NCBI GenBank assembly: GCA_016214955.1
Contig: JACRMN010000010.1
Coordinates: 62,001-126,000 of the forward strand
From: Deltaproteobacteria bacterium
GTDB lineage: Bacteria; Myxococcota; Myxococcia; Myxococcales; Anaeromyxobacteraceae
Length of the DNA: 64,000 nt
Direction: 5' to 3'
Both the position numbers and the translations under genes were made by a program. Each line of letters opens with the position of its first letter. Position 1 is the first letter of the stretch. Under the pieces are notes generated by a model. The model had not been told where the DNA came from and made no database searches. It saw only the letters and a program-made list of their open reading frames with translations. Positions 24,421-33,175 of this stretch are shown in pieces.

Positions 24421-27400
24421 ATGCACGCACAGCCCACCCGTCGGACCTCGCGCCTCGCCCTGGTCGCGCTGTCATTGCTGGCCGCCCCGAGCACGCGGGC
24501 CCAGATCGCCGGCGAGAACGTGAACATGGTCTCGGGCGTCGAGTGGCCCGGCGGCGACCCGTTCCTGCAGCGGCAGAACGAGCCCACGGTCGCGGTGTCG
24601 TCGGCCAACCCGCAGCACCTGATGGCCGGGGCCAACGACTACCGGTCGGTGGACGTGCCGGTCCCGGCCGAGCACTTCGCCAAGATGAAGTCCACGCCCG
24701 ATGCCTGGCTGGGCGTCTTCAAGTCGCTCGACGGCGGCCAGACCTGGCGGAGCACCCTGCTCCCCGGCTTCCTCGGCGACTCGAGCGCTGCCGGCGCGGC
24801 CTCGCCGCTGCGGGTCCCGCTCCAGCTCACCCGGGCCGACGGCTCGAAGGAGAGCATCGACCTGCCGGCCTGCGCCGACCCGGTGATGCGGGCCGGCACC
24901 GACGGCATGTTCTACTACGCCGGCATCAACTTCTCGCGCGACAAGCGGGCCAACCGGCTCTTCGTCGCCCGCTACCTCGACCTCAACGACCGCGAGAACG
25001 GCGACGCCTCCAGGGCCGAGCCCGGCGACCCCATCCGCTACGTCGACACGGTGGTGATCTCCGCCAACCTGCCGGCCCGCCCCGACGTCTTCATCGACAA
25101 GCCCTGGATCGCCGTGGACGTCCCGCGCGCCGGCGCCGCCACCTGCACGGTCACGACCAGGAACGCCCGGGGCGAGCCGGTGACGCGCTCCTTCCCCGGT
25201 GGCACCGTGTACGCGGCCTGGGCCGAGTTCGCGCAACCCGAGGAGCAGTCCAGCACCGTCATGTTCACCTGGTCGAGCAACTGCGGCCAGACCTGGGTGC
25301 CGCCCTTCCCCATCAGCAGCAAGAACAGCGTCCTCTCCCAGGGCGTGAGCCTGGCCGTGGAGCCCATCTCGGGCCGCGTCTACGCCGCCTGGCGGCGCGC
25401 CGCCACGCCGCTGGCGCCCAAGCAGACCGACGCCATCATGGCCACCCGCTCCGAGGGGCGGAAGCGCCACTTCAGCCACGCCCGCGTGGTGGCCCCGCTG
25501 GCCGCCAACCCGTTCGACCAGGGCACCTCCTACGGGAGCTTCCGGTCCAACGTCTTCCCGTCGCTGGCCATCTCCAGCGACGGCACCCAGAGCTGGGCCC
25601 ACGTCGCCTTCGCCGACAGGCAGCCGAGCGGCGACGCCCGGGTGGTGCTGTCCTCGGCCCGCGTGCACCCCCGGCCGAGCGGCGACGACGACGACGACGA
25701 TCCCGAGGAGAACGACGACGAGACCAGGGTGGGCTGGTCGCGGCCGATCGCCGTCGACGCCCAGCCCTCGGTCGACGACTCCAACCACCTCTTCACCCGC
25801 GGTCACCAGTTCATGCCGGCGCTCACCTCCAGCCAGGGGCGCCTGCTGCTCACCTGGTACGACTCCCGCTTCGACCACACCCGGCGGTACTTCCGGCCGC
25901 GACAGCCGGTGAACGGCGAGTTTCCCGGCGGCAAGTTCTACGACGAGGAGCTGGCGCCCATCGGCGACTACTTCCAGCAGCTGGAGGCCGACTACCGGGC
26001 CGGCGCGGCGGTCGAGGGGCCGGTCTTCAACCGCTGGCTGGCCGACTCCTTCGGCAACGCCGACCCGGCCACCGGCAAGGTGGCGGTGGTGGACCAGGCC
26101 ACCGGCGCGCTGGTCTCCACCACGCTCACCAGCTGGGTGAAGGTGCGCCACAGCGTCGAGGTGCGCGCCGCCATGGCCGACGCCGGCCCGAGCCCGGCCT
26201 TCCGGTCGATCACCGTCTCCCGCTACCCCTTCGGCGCCTCGGGCGAGGGCAACCCGGCCCCGGGCACGGCCCTCACCGTCCCGCGCTTCGACGTGACGGG
26301 GGCGCAGGCGGCCCCGGGCAGCGACCAGGCTGCGCTCCTCACCCTGGTGGACGGCGGCGGCGGGCTGCAGCACCTGGCGCAGTTCCAGATGAACACGCCC
26401 AACTTCCCCATCTTCAGGAACGGCACGGTGGCCTTCATCGGCGACTACATCGACGTCGCCGGGCCGCAGTTCGTGGTGAAGAACGGCGCCTGGAGCTTCA
26501 ACACCGCCCGGAGCGCCACGCCGGTGTTCCACGCGGTCTGGACCTCGAACCAGGACGTGCGCACCCCGCCCGTCGACCGATCCACCGGCCTGCCGGCCTG
26601 GGACCAGTACGTACCGCCGGGCATGGGCGGGGCGCTCAGCAAGTACGACGGGCGCAGCACCACCCAGGCCTGCGACCCGCGCTTCCCGGCCTTCGCCGGC
26701 AGCCGCGACCAGAACATCTACACCTCGCGCATCACCGACGGGCTCTCGGTCTCCACGCCCCAGAACGCCAAGCCGCTGGCCGAGCCCGACGCCTCCGGCC
26801 ACCTCGCCCCCGTCCAGCGTTCCTTCGTCATCTCGGCCAACAACGCCACCGCCCGGCCGATGACCGTGGCCTTCTCGGGCGCGCTGCCCGCGGGACAGGG
26901 CGGCGTGGAGCTCTCCTGGTCGGCCGCCGGGCCCTTCACCGCCGCCCCCGCCGTCGGTGACATCGTGGTGCCCGCCTTCTCCTCGGTGAGCCAGACGCTC
27001 TTCGCCCGCCTCACCGGGACCAGCTTCAACCCCGGCGCCACCATCCTGGCCCGGGTGGACCAGGCAGGCGCCTGCGCCACCGCGGCCGGCGGCTGCGCCT
27101 CGGCCACGCTGACCCTCAACCCGCCCGTGGCGCTGGCTGCCCTGCTGCAGCCCGACGGCGTGCCCTCGAGCCTCGACATCCGCGCGGGCGAGCGGCTCCA
27201 GGCGGTGACCTTCGACCGCTTCCTCTCCGATCCCAACTGGTCGAACCCCAACTGGTCCAATTCCAACCCGAACCCCAACTGGTCGAATCCGAACTGGTCC
27301 AACCCCAACTGGTCAAACCTCGGCTACACCGGGCCCAACTGGTCCAACCCCAACTGGTCGAACCTGGGCTTCACCAATCCGAACTGGTCGAACCCCAACT

Positions 27401-30327
27401 GGTCCAATCCCAACTGGTCCAATCCCAACTGGTCCAACCCCAACTGGTCCAACCCCAACTGGTCCAATCCCAACTGGTCCAACCCCAACTGGTCCAATCC
27501 CAACTGGTCCAATCCCAACTGGTCCAACCCCAACTGGTCCAATCCCAACTGGTCCAACCCCAACTGGTCGAACACCGCCATCGCCGACCTGAACTCGTCG
27601 GTGCAGAACACCGGCAACACCACCACCGCCTACTCGGTGAAGCTGGTGCGCGACGAGAGCAAACCGGTGAGCATCACCGGACCTATCCAGCTGCTCATCA
27701 CCAAGATCTACGAGACCCCGACGCTCGACGGCTGCTTCGTCCGCCCCAGGCCCAGCTTCCAGCTGGCGGTCAACGTGCCCGACATGCCCATCGTGCCCTC
27801 CACCGCCTCGGTGGACCCCCGCCTCGATGCGGCCACCGGCTTCGCCACCGTCACCCTGGCGCCCGGTGAGCGGGCCCTCATCACCCTGCGGGCCCAGGCC
27901 AGCCTCACGCAGATGGCCGACCTCGGGAAGGCGGTGGCGCCGGCCACCGTCCCGCAGGACTTCCCGGCCAACACCGTCACCTACGACGCGGTCCGGGGCG
28001 TCGCCTCCTCCCCGGTCTCGCTGCCGGGCAGCATCTCCACCACCACCGCCCTCGCGCCCCAGGGGCCAACCGCCTTCAGCGCCTTCCGCGCCACCGTGAC
28101 CGCGGCCGGCACGCCCACCGGCACCGTCACCTTCGTGCGCACCCGGGCCGGCGTCAGCCGCACTGCGGCCCTCGTGCCGCTGACCGCGGGGGTCGCCGAC
28201 GTCTCCATCTCACCGGTGCTGGCCCAGGGCGAGAGCCTGGTCGCCTACTACGGCGGCGACCTCCGGTACGACCCGAGCACCTCGGGCGCCTACGCCCCCA
28301 CGCTCAGCAACACCCAGGTCGCGCTCTCCACCAGCCCGAGCCCCTGGGTCTCCGGTCCGCTCACCGTCCAGGCCCAGGTGAGCTCGCTCGGGCCCGACAT
28401 GGACATGACCGCCGCGGTGGTGGCCGGCGCCACCGTCACCTTCCACATCGACGGCACGCCGCACACCGTGGCCATGTCGCCGGCCGGCGGCACGCGGGTG
28501 ACCTACACCACTCCGGCCCTCCCCGCCGGCATCCACACCGTGAGCGCCCGGTTCGATGGCCTCGCCTCCTGGCTCCCGAGCCAGGCGAGCGCCACGGTGG
28601 GCGGGCAGGCCTTCACCGCCAACGCCGGCTACGTCTCGCAGGACGGCGGCTCGTCCTTCGGCGTCTGGGTCAGGGACGCTGGCGGGAGCCCGCTTTCGGG
28701 CGCCACCGTCACCGCCACCGGCACGCCCGGCGGCGTCACCGGCCCGGACGGCTGGTACGTCCAGGCCACACCCGACCTGGCCCCGGGGACCACGGCCACC
28801 TTCTCGGTGGTGGCTGGCGGCTCGACGGTGAGCGGCAGCGTCACCGTCCCCTCGGCGCCCAGGCTCACCTCGCCCGCCACCGGCGCCACCTTCGCCTCCT
28901 CAGCCTCGATCCCCTTCCGGCTCGTGACCGAGACCCCGGGCGTGGCCCCAGGTCAGTTCGAGGTGGTCGCGAAGTGGCTGGACGCCGGCGGCGTCGAGCA
29001 CCTCTCGGGCGGCTGGGTGCCGTCGCCGGCCGAGGACACCCTCACGCCGGGCGGCCCGTTCTGGACCGGCCAGGTCAACCTGACGATCCCGGCGCCGGGC
29101 ATGACCCCCACCGTCTACATCCGGTCGGTGGCCGACGGGACCATCGGGATGAGCCCGGCCCCCGGGTCGAGCCTCTACTACTCGCACGCCGGGACCAACT
29201 CGGCCGTCCGGATCGTCACCGTCCTCCGGCCGGTGGGAGTCGCCGACGCGGTGGTTGCCCACCCCGGCTCGGGAAGCCTGCTGGTCGCGGGCGCCATCGC
29301 CGACAGCTTCGGCGGGCCCGGGACCGACATCACCGTGCAGGGGCTGAGCCTGGCGTCCGGCACCGGGTGGCTCGCGCAGTACACCAGCCCGCTCTACGAG
29401 CGGGCGGCGGCCATCGCCACCGACGCCGGAGGCGACGCCTACGTGGTGGGGCGGCAGACCGGCGGCACGCCGACCCAGCAGATGCTGGTGCAGAGGGTGA
29501 GCGCCACCGGCACGCCGCTGTGGACCGTCCTGGTCCCGGATGAGTGGGGCGTCGGCATCGCCTTCGACCAGGCCAGCGACCGGCTCTACACGGTCGGCCA
29601 CCTCCGGGTCGGCGGGCTGGAGGACACCATCCTGCACCGCCTCGACCCGGCCACCGGTGCGGTGCTGGCCACCCAGCGCTTCAACCTGGCGAGCTACAAC
29701 CTGCCCTCCGGGCTCGCGCTCGACCCGACCGGCAACCTGTACGTGTCGGGCACCGTCCACCCGCCCACCGGCTGGGAGGACGGCTACCTGGCACGGCTCG
29801 ACGCCGACCTCAACCTGGTGTGGAGCTCCTCCTTCGGCGGGACCGTCGGAGCGGGCGCCTCGGCGCGCGCGGTCGCCGTCGGTCCCGGCGGGGAGGTCTA
29901 CGTCGGGGGCTGGGACACCTACGTGTCGAGCGCCGACTTCCAGAGCTTCGTCGCCCGGTACAATCCCTCCACCGGCGCGCGCCTGTGGCGGACCGGCACG
30001 GCCGGCAACGTGGTGCCCGCAGGGATGACGGCGGACGCGGCGGGCAACCTCTACCTGGCCGGCACCACCAGCCGCGACCTCACCTCCGGGCTGGCGCTCG
30101 CCAGCCAGGATTCCGCGGTGCTCAGCTACGCGCCGGCGGGCGCGCTCCGCTGGGCCCGGCGGGCCGGGCAGGAGTCAGGCACAAGCTCGAGCGGCGCGGC
30201 CGGCATCGCCCTCTCCGGCAGCGACCTGTACGTCTCCGGCGCCTACGTCGGCGGCTTCTTCGGGCTCCAGGCGCCGGACGGGGCCGGCTTCGTCCTCCGG
30301 TACACCACCGGCGGAACGCAGGACTGA
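24421..30327 (+). CDS. Giant secreted multidomain protein with sialidase-like N-terminus, PNWSN repeats, Ig-like domains and C-terminal propeller
   Basis: This 1968-aa protein starts with a signal peptide (about residues 1-28). Residues 40-830 resemble BNR/sialidase-type beta propellers, with Asp-box-like S-L-D-G-G-Q-T-W (102-109) and SNCGQTW (about 287-293). An acidic run (GDDDDDDPEEND, near 421) may bind calcium. Residues 937-1051 are the PNWSN pentapeptide array. Strand-rich Ig-like domains follow (about 1080-1390), a carboxypeptidase-regulatory-like domain (GVWVRDAGGSPLSGATV, about 1410-1480), another Ig-like part, and repeats such as ALDPTGNLYVSG and AVGPGGEVYVGG (about 1600-1968) that fit a C-terminal SBBP/NHL-type propeller. 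It should be exported by Sec, but no anchor or sorting signal was recognised. The start has GGAGG at the right spacing. The function is unknown; adhesion, cell-surface structure or glycan binding are possible. Confidence 0.88.
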   Translation: MHAQPTRRTSRLALVALSLLAAPSTRAQIAGENVNMVSGVEWPGGDPFLQRQNEPTVAVSSANPQHLMAGANDYRSVDVPVPAEHFAKMKSTPDAWLGVFKSLDGGQTWRSTLLPGFLGDSSAAGAASPLRVPLQLTRADGSKESIDLPACADPVMRAGTDGMFYYAGINFSRDKRANRLFVARYLDLNDRENGDASRAEPGDPIRYVDTVVISANLPARPDVFIDKPWIAVDVPRAGAATCTVTTRNARGEPVTRSFPGGTVYAAWAEFAQPEEQSSTVMFTWSSNCGQTWVPPFPISSKNSVLSQGVSLAVEPISGRVYAAWRRAATPLAPKQTDAIMATRSEGRKRHFSHARVVAPLAANPFDQGTSYGSFRSNVFPSLAISSDGTQSWAHVAFADRQPSGDARVVLSSARVHPRPSGDDDDDDPEENDDETRVGWSRPIAVDAQPSVDDSNHLFTRGHQFMPALTSSQGRLLLTWYDSRFDHTRRYFRPRQPVNGEFPGGKFYDEELAPIGDYFQQLEADYRAGAAVEGPVFNRWLADSFGNADPATGKVAVVDQATGALVSTTLTSWVKVRHSVEVRAAMADAGPSPAFRSITVSRYPFGASGEGNPAPGTALTVPRFDVTGAQAAPGSDQAALLTLVDGGGGLQHLAQFQMNTPNFPIFRNGTVAFIGDYIDVAGPQFVVKNGAWSFNTARSATPVFHAVWTSNQDVRTPPVDRSTGLPAWDQYVPPGMGGALSKYDGRSTTQACDPRFPAFAGSRDQNIYTSRITDGLSVSTPQNAKPLAEPDASGHLAPVQRSFVISANNATARPMTVAFSGALPAGQGGVELSWSAAGPFTAAPAVGDIVVPAFSSVSQTLFARLTGTSFNPGATILARVDQAGACATAAGGCASATLTLNPPVALAALLQPDGVPSSLDIRAGERLQAVTFDRFLSDPNWSNPNWSNSNPNPNWSNPNWSNPNWSNLGYTGPNWSNPNWSNLGFTNPNWSNPNWSNPNWSNPNWSNPNWSNPNWSNPNWSNPNWSNPNWSNPNWSNPNWSNPNWSNPNWSNTAIADLNSSVQNTGNTTTAYSVKLVRDESKPVSITGPIQLLITKIYETPTLDGCFVRPRPSFQLAVNVPDMPIVPSTASVDPRLDAATGFATVTLAPGERALITLRAQASLTQMADLGKAVAPATVPQDFPANTVTYDAVRGVASSPVSLPGSISTTTALAPQGPTAFSAFRATVTAAGTPTGTVTFVRTRAGVSRTAALVPLTAGVADVSISPVLAQGESLVAYYGGDLRYDPSTSGAYAPTLSNTQVALSTSPSPWVSGPLTVQAQVSSLGPDMDMTAAVVAGATVTFHIDGTPHTVAMSPAGGTRVTYTTPALPAGIHTVSARFDGLASWLPSQASATVGGQAFTANAGYVSQDGGSSFGVWVRDAGGSPLSGATVTATGTPGGVTGPDGWYVQATPDLAPGTTATFSVVAGGSTVSGSVTVPSAPRLTSPATGATFASSASIPFRLVTETPGVAPGQFEVVAKWLDAGGVEHLSGGWVPSPAEDTLTPGGPFWTGQVNLTIPAPGMTPTVYIRSVADGTIGMSPAPGSSLYYSHAGTNSAVRIVTVLRPVGVADAVVAHPGSGSLLVAGAIADSFGGPGTDITVQGLSLASGTGWLAQYTSPLYERAAAIATDAGGDAYVVGRQTGGTPTQQMLVQRVSATGTPLWTVLVPDEWGVGIAFDQASDRLYTVGHLRVGGLEDTILHRLDPATGAVLATQRFNLASYNLPSGLALDPTGNLYVSGTVHPPTGWEDGYLARLDADLNLVWSSSFGGTVGAGASARAVAVGPGGEVYVGGWDTYVSSADFQSFVARYNPSTGARLWRTGTAGNVVPAGMTADAAGNLYLAGTTSRDLTSGLALASQDSAVLSYAPAGALRWARRAGQESGTSSSGAAGIALSGSDLYVSGAYVGGFFGLQAPDGAGFVLRYTTGGTQD
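27232..27573 (+). repeat. Intragenic tandem repeat of 15 bp encoding 20 PNWSN pentapeptides
   Basis: Twenty copies of the CCC-AAC-TGG-TCC-AAY unit encode PNWSN. Two occur first, then SNPN, three more, a variant LGYTG, two more, a variant LGFTN, and finally 13 in direct succession (27379-27573). The protein sequence is almost invariant. At DNA level the variation is mainly at synonymous sites: AAC/AAT in the Asn before Pro, TCC/TCG/TCA in Ser, and a few CCG for CCC. AAT is rare elsewhere in this GC-rich region. The variants keep an aromatic residue followed by Thr at the W-S position, which shows selection on the pattern. Confidence 0.97.
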
Positions 30328-30338
30328 GCGAGGGGGCG

Positions 30339-30369
30339 GGCGGTCCGGGGCACCTCGCCCCGGACCGCC
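30339..30369 (+). terminator. Strong terminator hairpin after the giant gene
   Basis: GGCGGTCCGGGGC (30339-30351) and GCCCCGGACCGCC (30357-30369) form a perfect 13-bp stem with the loop ACCTC. It begins 12 bases after the TGA stop. No U-tract follows, but the stem is very stable. It separates the giant gene from the next operon. Confidence 0.8.
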
Positions 30370-30388
30370 TGGCCGCAGGGGAGGCACC

Positions 30389-31765
30389 ATGGAGAGGGCG
30401 GCACGGCGAGACGGCCTCGAGCTCGGCGACGGCTCCCGCGTGGCCGTCATCGGCGCCGGGCCGGCCGGCTCGCTCTTCGCCTACTTCCTGCTGGAGATGG
30501 CCGGCCGGGTGGACGTGCCGCTGGAGCTGGACCTCTGGGAGCCCAAGGGCACCTTCGCCACGCCCGGCCCCGCCGGCTGCAACATGTGCGGCGGCATCGT
30601 CTCCGAGACGCTGGTGCAGAACCTGGCGGTGGAGGGCATCAACCTCTCGTCGAAGGTGGTCCAGCGCGGCATCGACTCCTACGTGCTCCACACCGACGTG
30701 GGCTCGGCCCGCATCGCCACGCCGCTGCAGGAGGCCCGCATCGGCGCGCTGCACCGTGGCGCCGGCCCGAAGGACGTGAAGGACCCGCGCTGGGAGAGCT
30801 TCGACCACCACCTGCAGGCCCGCGCCCTGGCCCGCGGCGCCCGGCTGGTCGCCACCCGGGTGGAGGAGATCGCCCGGGAGCCCGACGGCCGCCCGCGGCT
30901 CGGCGGGAAGGACGGCACCGCCCGCACCTACGACCTGTGCGTGGCGGCGGTGGGCGTGAACTCGCCGCTGCTGAGGCAGCTCGAGGCCCTGGGCATCGGC
31001 TACGCCAAGCCGCGGGTCACCCGGACCGCCATCCGCGAGTACCACCTGGGCCAGGAGGTCATCTCCCGCACCCTGGGCAGCTCCATGCACGTCTTCCTGC
31101 TCGACGTGCCGCGGCTCGAGTTCGCCGCCGCCATCCCCAAGGGCGACTACGTCACCGTGGCGGTGCTGGGCGAGGACATCGACAACGAGCTGGTCGATCG
31201 CTTCCTGGCCTCGCCCGAGGTCCGCCGCTGCATGCCGCCGGAGTGGCGGCTGGAGCAGCGCTCCTGCCAGTGCATGCCCAACATCAGCGTGCAGGCGGTG
31301 GAGAAGCCCTTCGCCGACCGCTTCCTCTTCATCGGCGACTGCGGCGTCACCCGGCTCTACAAGGACGGCATCGGCGCCGCCTACCGCACCGCCAAGGCGG
31401 CGGCCCGGGCCGCGCTCTTCCACGGCATCTCCGAGGAGGCCTTCCGGCGGCGCTTCCAGCCGGTGTGCCGCGCCATCGCCGGCGACAACCGGGTGGGCAA
31501 GCTGGCCTTCCAGGCCACCCGGGTGGCCCGCGGCTTCCGCTTCCTGCGGGCCGGGATGCTGCGGATGGTGACGGACGAGCAGCGCCGGCCCGGCGCGCGG
31601 CCGCGGATGAGCGGCGTGCTCTGGGACATGTTCTCGGGGAGCGCGCCCTACGCCGACATCCTCGCCCGCATGCTGCGACCCGCCTTCCTGGGCCGCTTCC
31701 TCTGGTCCACACTCCTCTCCCTCTGGCCGCGGCGACGCACCCCGGCCCTCACGGAGGCCCCATGA
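30389..31765 (+). CDS. FAD-dependent geranylgeranyl-reductase-like oxidoreductase
   Basis: This 458-aa flavoprotein has the FAD motif G22-A-G24-P-A-G27, a PGPAGCNMCGGIVSETLV segment with C64 and C67, and the FIGDCGVTRLYKDGIGAAYRTAK segment that closes over FAD. This matches geranylgeranyl-reductase-like enzymes, which saturate isoprenoid chains of lipids, quinones or chlorophyll, though the CNMC pair is not standard. The C-terminal part is basic and may contact the membrane. It is preceded by GGGGAGG and ends in an ATGA overlap with the cyclic-nucleotide-binding gene. A menaquinone or membrane-lipid substrate is a guess. Confidence 0.8.
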   Translation: MERAARRDGLELGDGSRVAVIGAGPAGSLFAYFLLEMAGRVDVPLELDLWEPKGTFATPGPAGCNMCGGIVSETLVQNLAVEGINLSSKVVQRGIDSYVLHTDVGSARIATPLQEARIGALHRGAGPKDVKDPRWESFDHHLQARALARGARLVATRVEEIAREPDGRPRLGGKDGTARTYDLCVAAVGVNSPLLRQLEALGIGYAKPRVTRTAIREYHLGQEVISRTLGSSMHVFLLDVPRLEFAAAIPKGDYVTVAVLGEDIDNELVDRFLASPEVRRCMPPEWRLEQRSCQCMPNISVQAVEKPFADRFLFIGDCGVTRLYKDGIGAAYRTAKAAARAALFHGISEEAFRRRFQPVCRAIAGDNRVGKLAFQATRVARGFRFLRAGMLRMVTDEQRRPGARPRMSGVLWDMFSGSAPYADILARMLRPAFLGRFLWSTLLSLWPRRRTPALTEAP

Positions 31766-32145
31766 TCGGCGAGCTGGGACGGAGCTACCGGGACGGCGAG
31801 GTGGTGTGCCGCCAGGGCGACCCCGGCGACTGCCTCTTCGTGATCCAGGAGGGGGAGCTGGAGGTGGTGCGCGAGGAGGAGGGCCAGGAGACGCTGCTGC
31901 GCGTGGCCGGCAAGGACGAGCTGCTGGGCGAGATGGCCATCTTCTACCGCCAGGCGCGCTCGGCCACGGTGCGCGCCCGCGGGCCGGCCCGGGTGCTGAC
32001 CCTCGACAAGCGCAACTTCCTGAAGCGCATCGACGAGGACCCCTCGCTGGCCTTCCGCATCGTCGAGACCATGAGCCGGCGCGTCCGCGAGCTGTCCACC
32101 CAGGTGGTCGAGCTCCGCAGGGCGCTGGCCGCCAGGGGTGGGTGA
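31762..32145 (+). CDS. Cyclic-nucleotide-binding domain protein
   Basis: This 127-aa protein is one CNB domain (Crp-like beta roll): DGEVVCRQGDPGDCLFVIQEGELEVV, then GEMAIFYRQARSATVRARG where the phosphate-binding cassette lies (GEMA and the RSAT Arg). The C-terminal helix extends without a DNA-binding domain, so it acts as a sensor or partner, not a transcription factor. It overlaps the flavoprotein gene by four bases and lies three bases before the FHA-cyclase gene. The cyclase could supply its ligand. Confidence 0.9.
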   Translation: MIGELGRSYRDGEVVCRQGDPGDCLFVIQEGELEVVREEEGQETLLRVAGKDELLGEMAIFYRQARSATVRARGPARVLTLDKRNFLKRIDEDPSLAFRIVETMSRRVRELSTQVVELRRALAARGG

Positions 32146-32148
32146 GCC

Positions 32149-33135
32149 GTGTCGCCCGGCGGGAGCGGGCTGCGCTACCTGGCGCCGGCCCCGGTGCCGG
32201 GCCAGGTGGCAGTGGCCCTCCTGGCCGCCGGGGGCGCCGGGGGGCTGCGCTTCCCCTTCTACGAGCGGCTGGAGATCGGGCGCGACGACCCTGCCCGCGT
32301 GCTCACCCCGGGGCTCCTGCTCGTCGAGGACGGGCTGGTCTCGCGCCACCACTGCGTCGTCACCCGCCGTCACGACGGGCACTGCACCGTGCGCGATCTC
32401 TCCCGCAACGGCACCCGGCTCGGCGGGCGCCGGCTGGTGCCCAACGTCGAGACCGAGTGGCGCACCGGCGACGCCCTCGTGCTCGGCGCCCACCGCAGCT
32501 TCCTCCTCGACGGCGACGGCGCCGGGGAGGCATCCCTCTCGGGCGTGGGCATGTCCACCATCCCCCGTGCCGACCGCACCATCGCCACCGTGCTGGTGGG
32601 CGACATCCGCGACTACACCGTGCTGGTGCGCCGCAGCCTCTCCGAGGAGATGCAGCGCGCGGTGCGCTCGGTCTTCGAGGCCCTGACCGCCGGGGTACTG
32701 GCTCACGGAGGGACCGTCAAGGAGTTCCAGGGCGACGCCATCCTGGCCTACTGGGAGGGGGATGCCGGCGGCTGCCAGGCGGCGGAGGCCTGCCGCGCCG
32801 CCCTGGCGCTCGACCGCCTGGCCTGCGACATCGCCGCCGACCCGGCGCGCTGGCCGGTGGCCGACCACCCGCTGGAGCTGCACTGGGCCCTGTCCACCGG
32901 GCTGGTGCTCATCGACAGCATCGGCCACGGCACCCCGGTGGGCCTCTCGATGATGGGTGAGCCGGTGGTGCGCGCCTTCCGCATGGAGAAGCACGCCGGC
33001 GGCGCGGCCGGGCGCATCCTGGCCTGCCAGGCCACCCGCGACGCGGCCGGAGCTGCATTCACGTTCCGTGACCTGGGTTCCGTCCAGGCCAAGGGCTTCG
33101 ACCGGCCGGACCGCATCCACGCCCTGGTGCGGTAG
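32149..33135 (+). CDS. FHA domain-class III nucleotide cyclase fusion
   Basis: This 328-aa protein has an FHA domain (about residues 35-120) with IGRDD, VSRHHCVV and LSRNGTRLGG, the phosphothreonine-binding signature. A class III cyclase domain follows (145-320) with metal-binding D152 (VGDIRDYT) and D196 (FQGDAILAYW), and a Lys at 191 that could read adenine. The transition-state Asn seems replaced by Val (GEPVVRAFRM), so activity needs testing. The start is GTG at 32149. The Ser/Thr kinase downstream could provide the phosphothreonine read by the FHA domain. Confidence 0.88.
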   Translation: MSPGGSGLRYLAPAPVPGQVAVALLAAGGAGGLRFPFYERLEIGRDDPARVLTPGLLLVEDGLVSRHHCVVTRRHDGHCTVRDLSRNGTRLGGRRLVPNVETEWRTGDALVLGAHRSFLLDGDGAGEASLSGVGMSTIPRADRTIATVLVGDIRDYTVLVRRSLSEEMQRAVRSVFEALTAGVLAHGGTVKEFQGDAILAYWEGDAGGCQAAEACRAALALDRLACDIAADPARWPVADHPLELHWALSTGLVLIDSIGHGTPVGLSMMGEPVVRAFRMEKHAGGAAGRILACQATRDAAGAAFTFRDLGSVQAKGFDRPDRIHALVR

Positions 33136-33159
33136 CCGGGGAGCCCGGGGCCGGCGTGC

Positions 33160-33165
33160 TAGGAT
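33160..33165 (+). promoter_or_regulatory. -10 element TGcTAGGAT for the Ser/Thr kinase gene
   Basis: TAGGAT, preceded by TGC as in an extended -10, ends ten bases before the ATG at 33176. No Shine-Dalgarno sequence precedes that start. The transcript would be nearly leaderless. Confidence 0.4.
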
Positions 33166-33175
33166 GCGCCGTCGG

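Noticed and set aside
27232-27573. CRISPR array
   Set aside because: The repeats are directly contiguous without spacers, are in frame with a gene, and vary only at silent sites, so this is a coding tandem repeat.
27324-27626. Open frame of DQLGL repeats on the minus strand within the pentapeptide array
   Set aside because: This is the reverse complement of the PNWSN repeats (period 15, no stop) and has no start signal or independent support.
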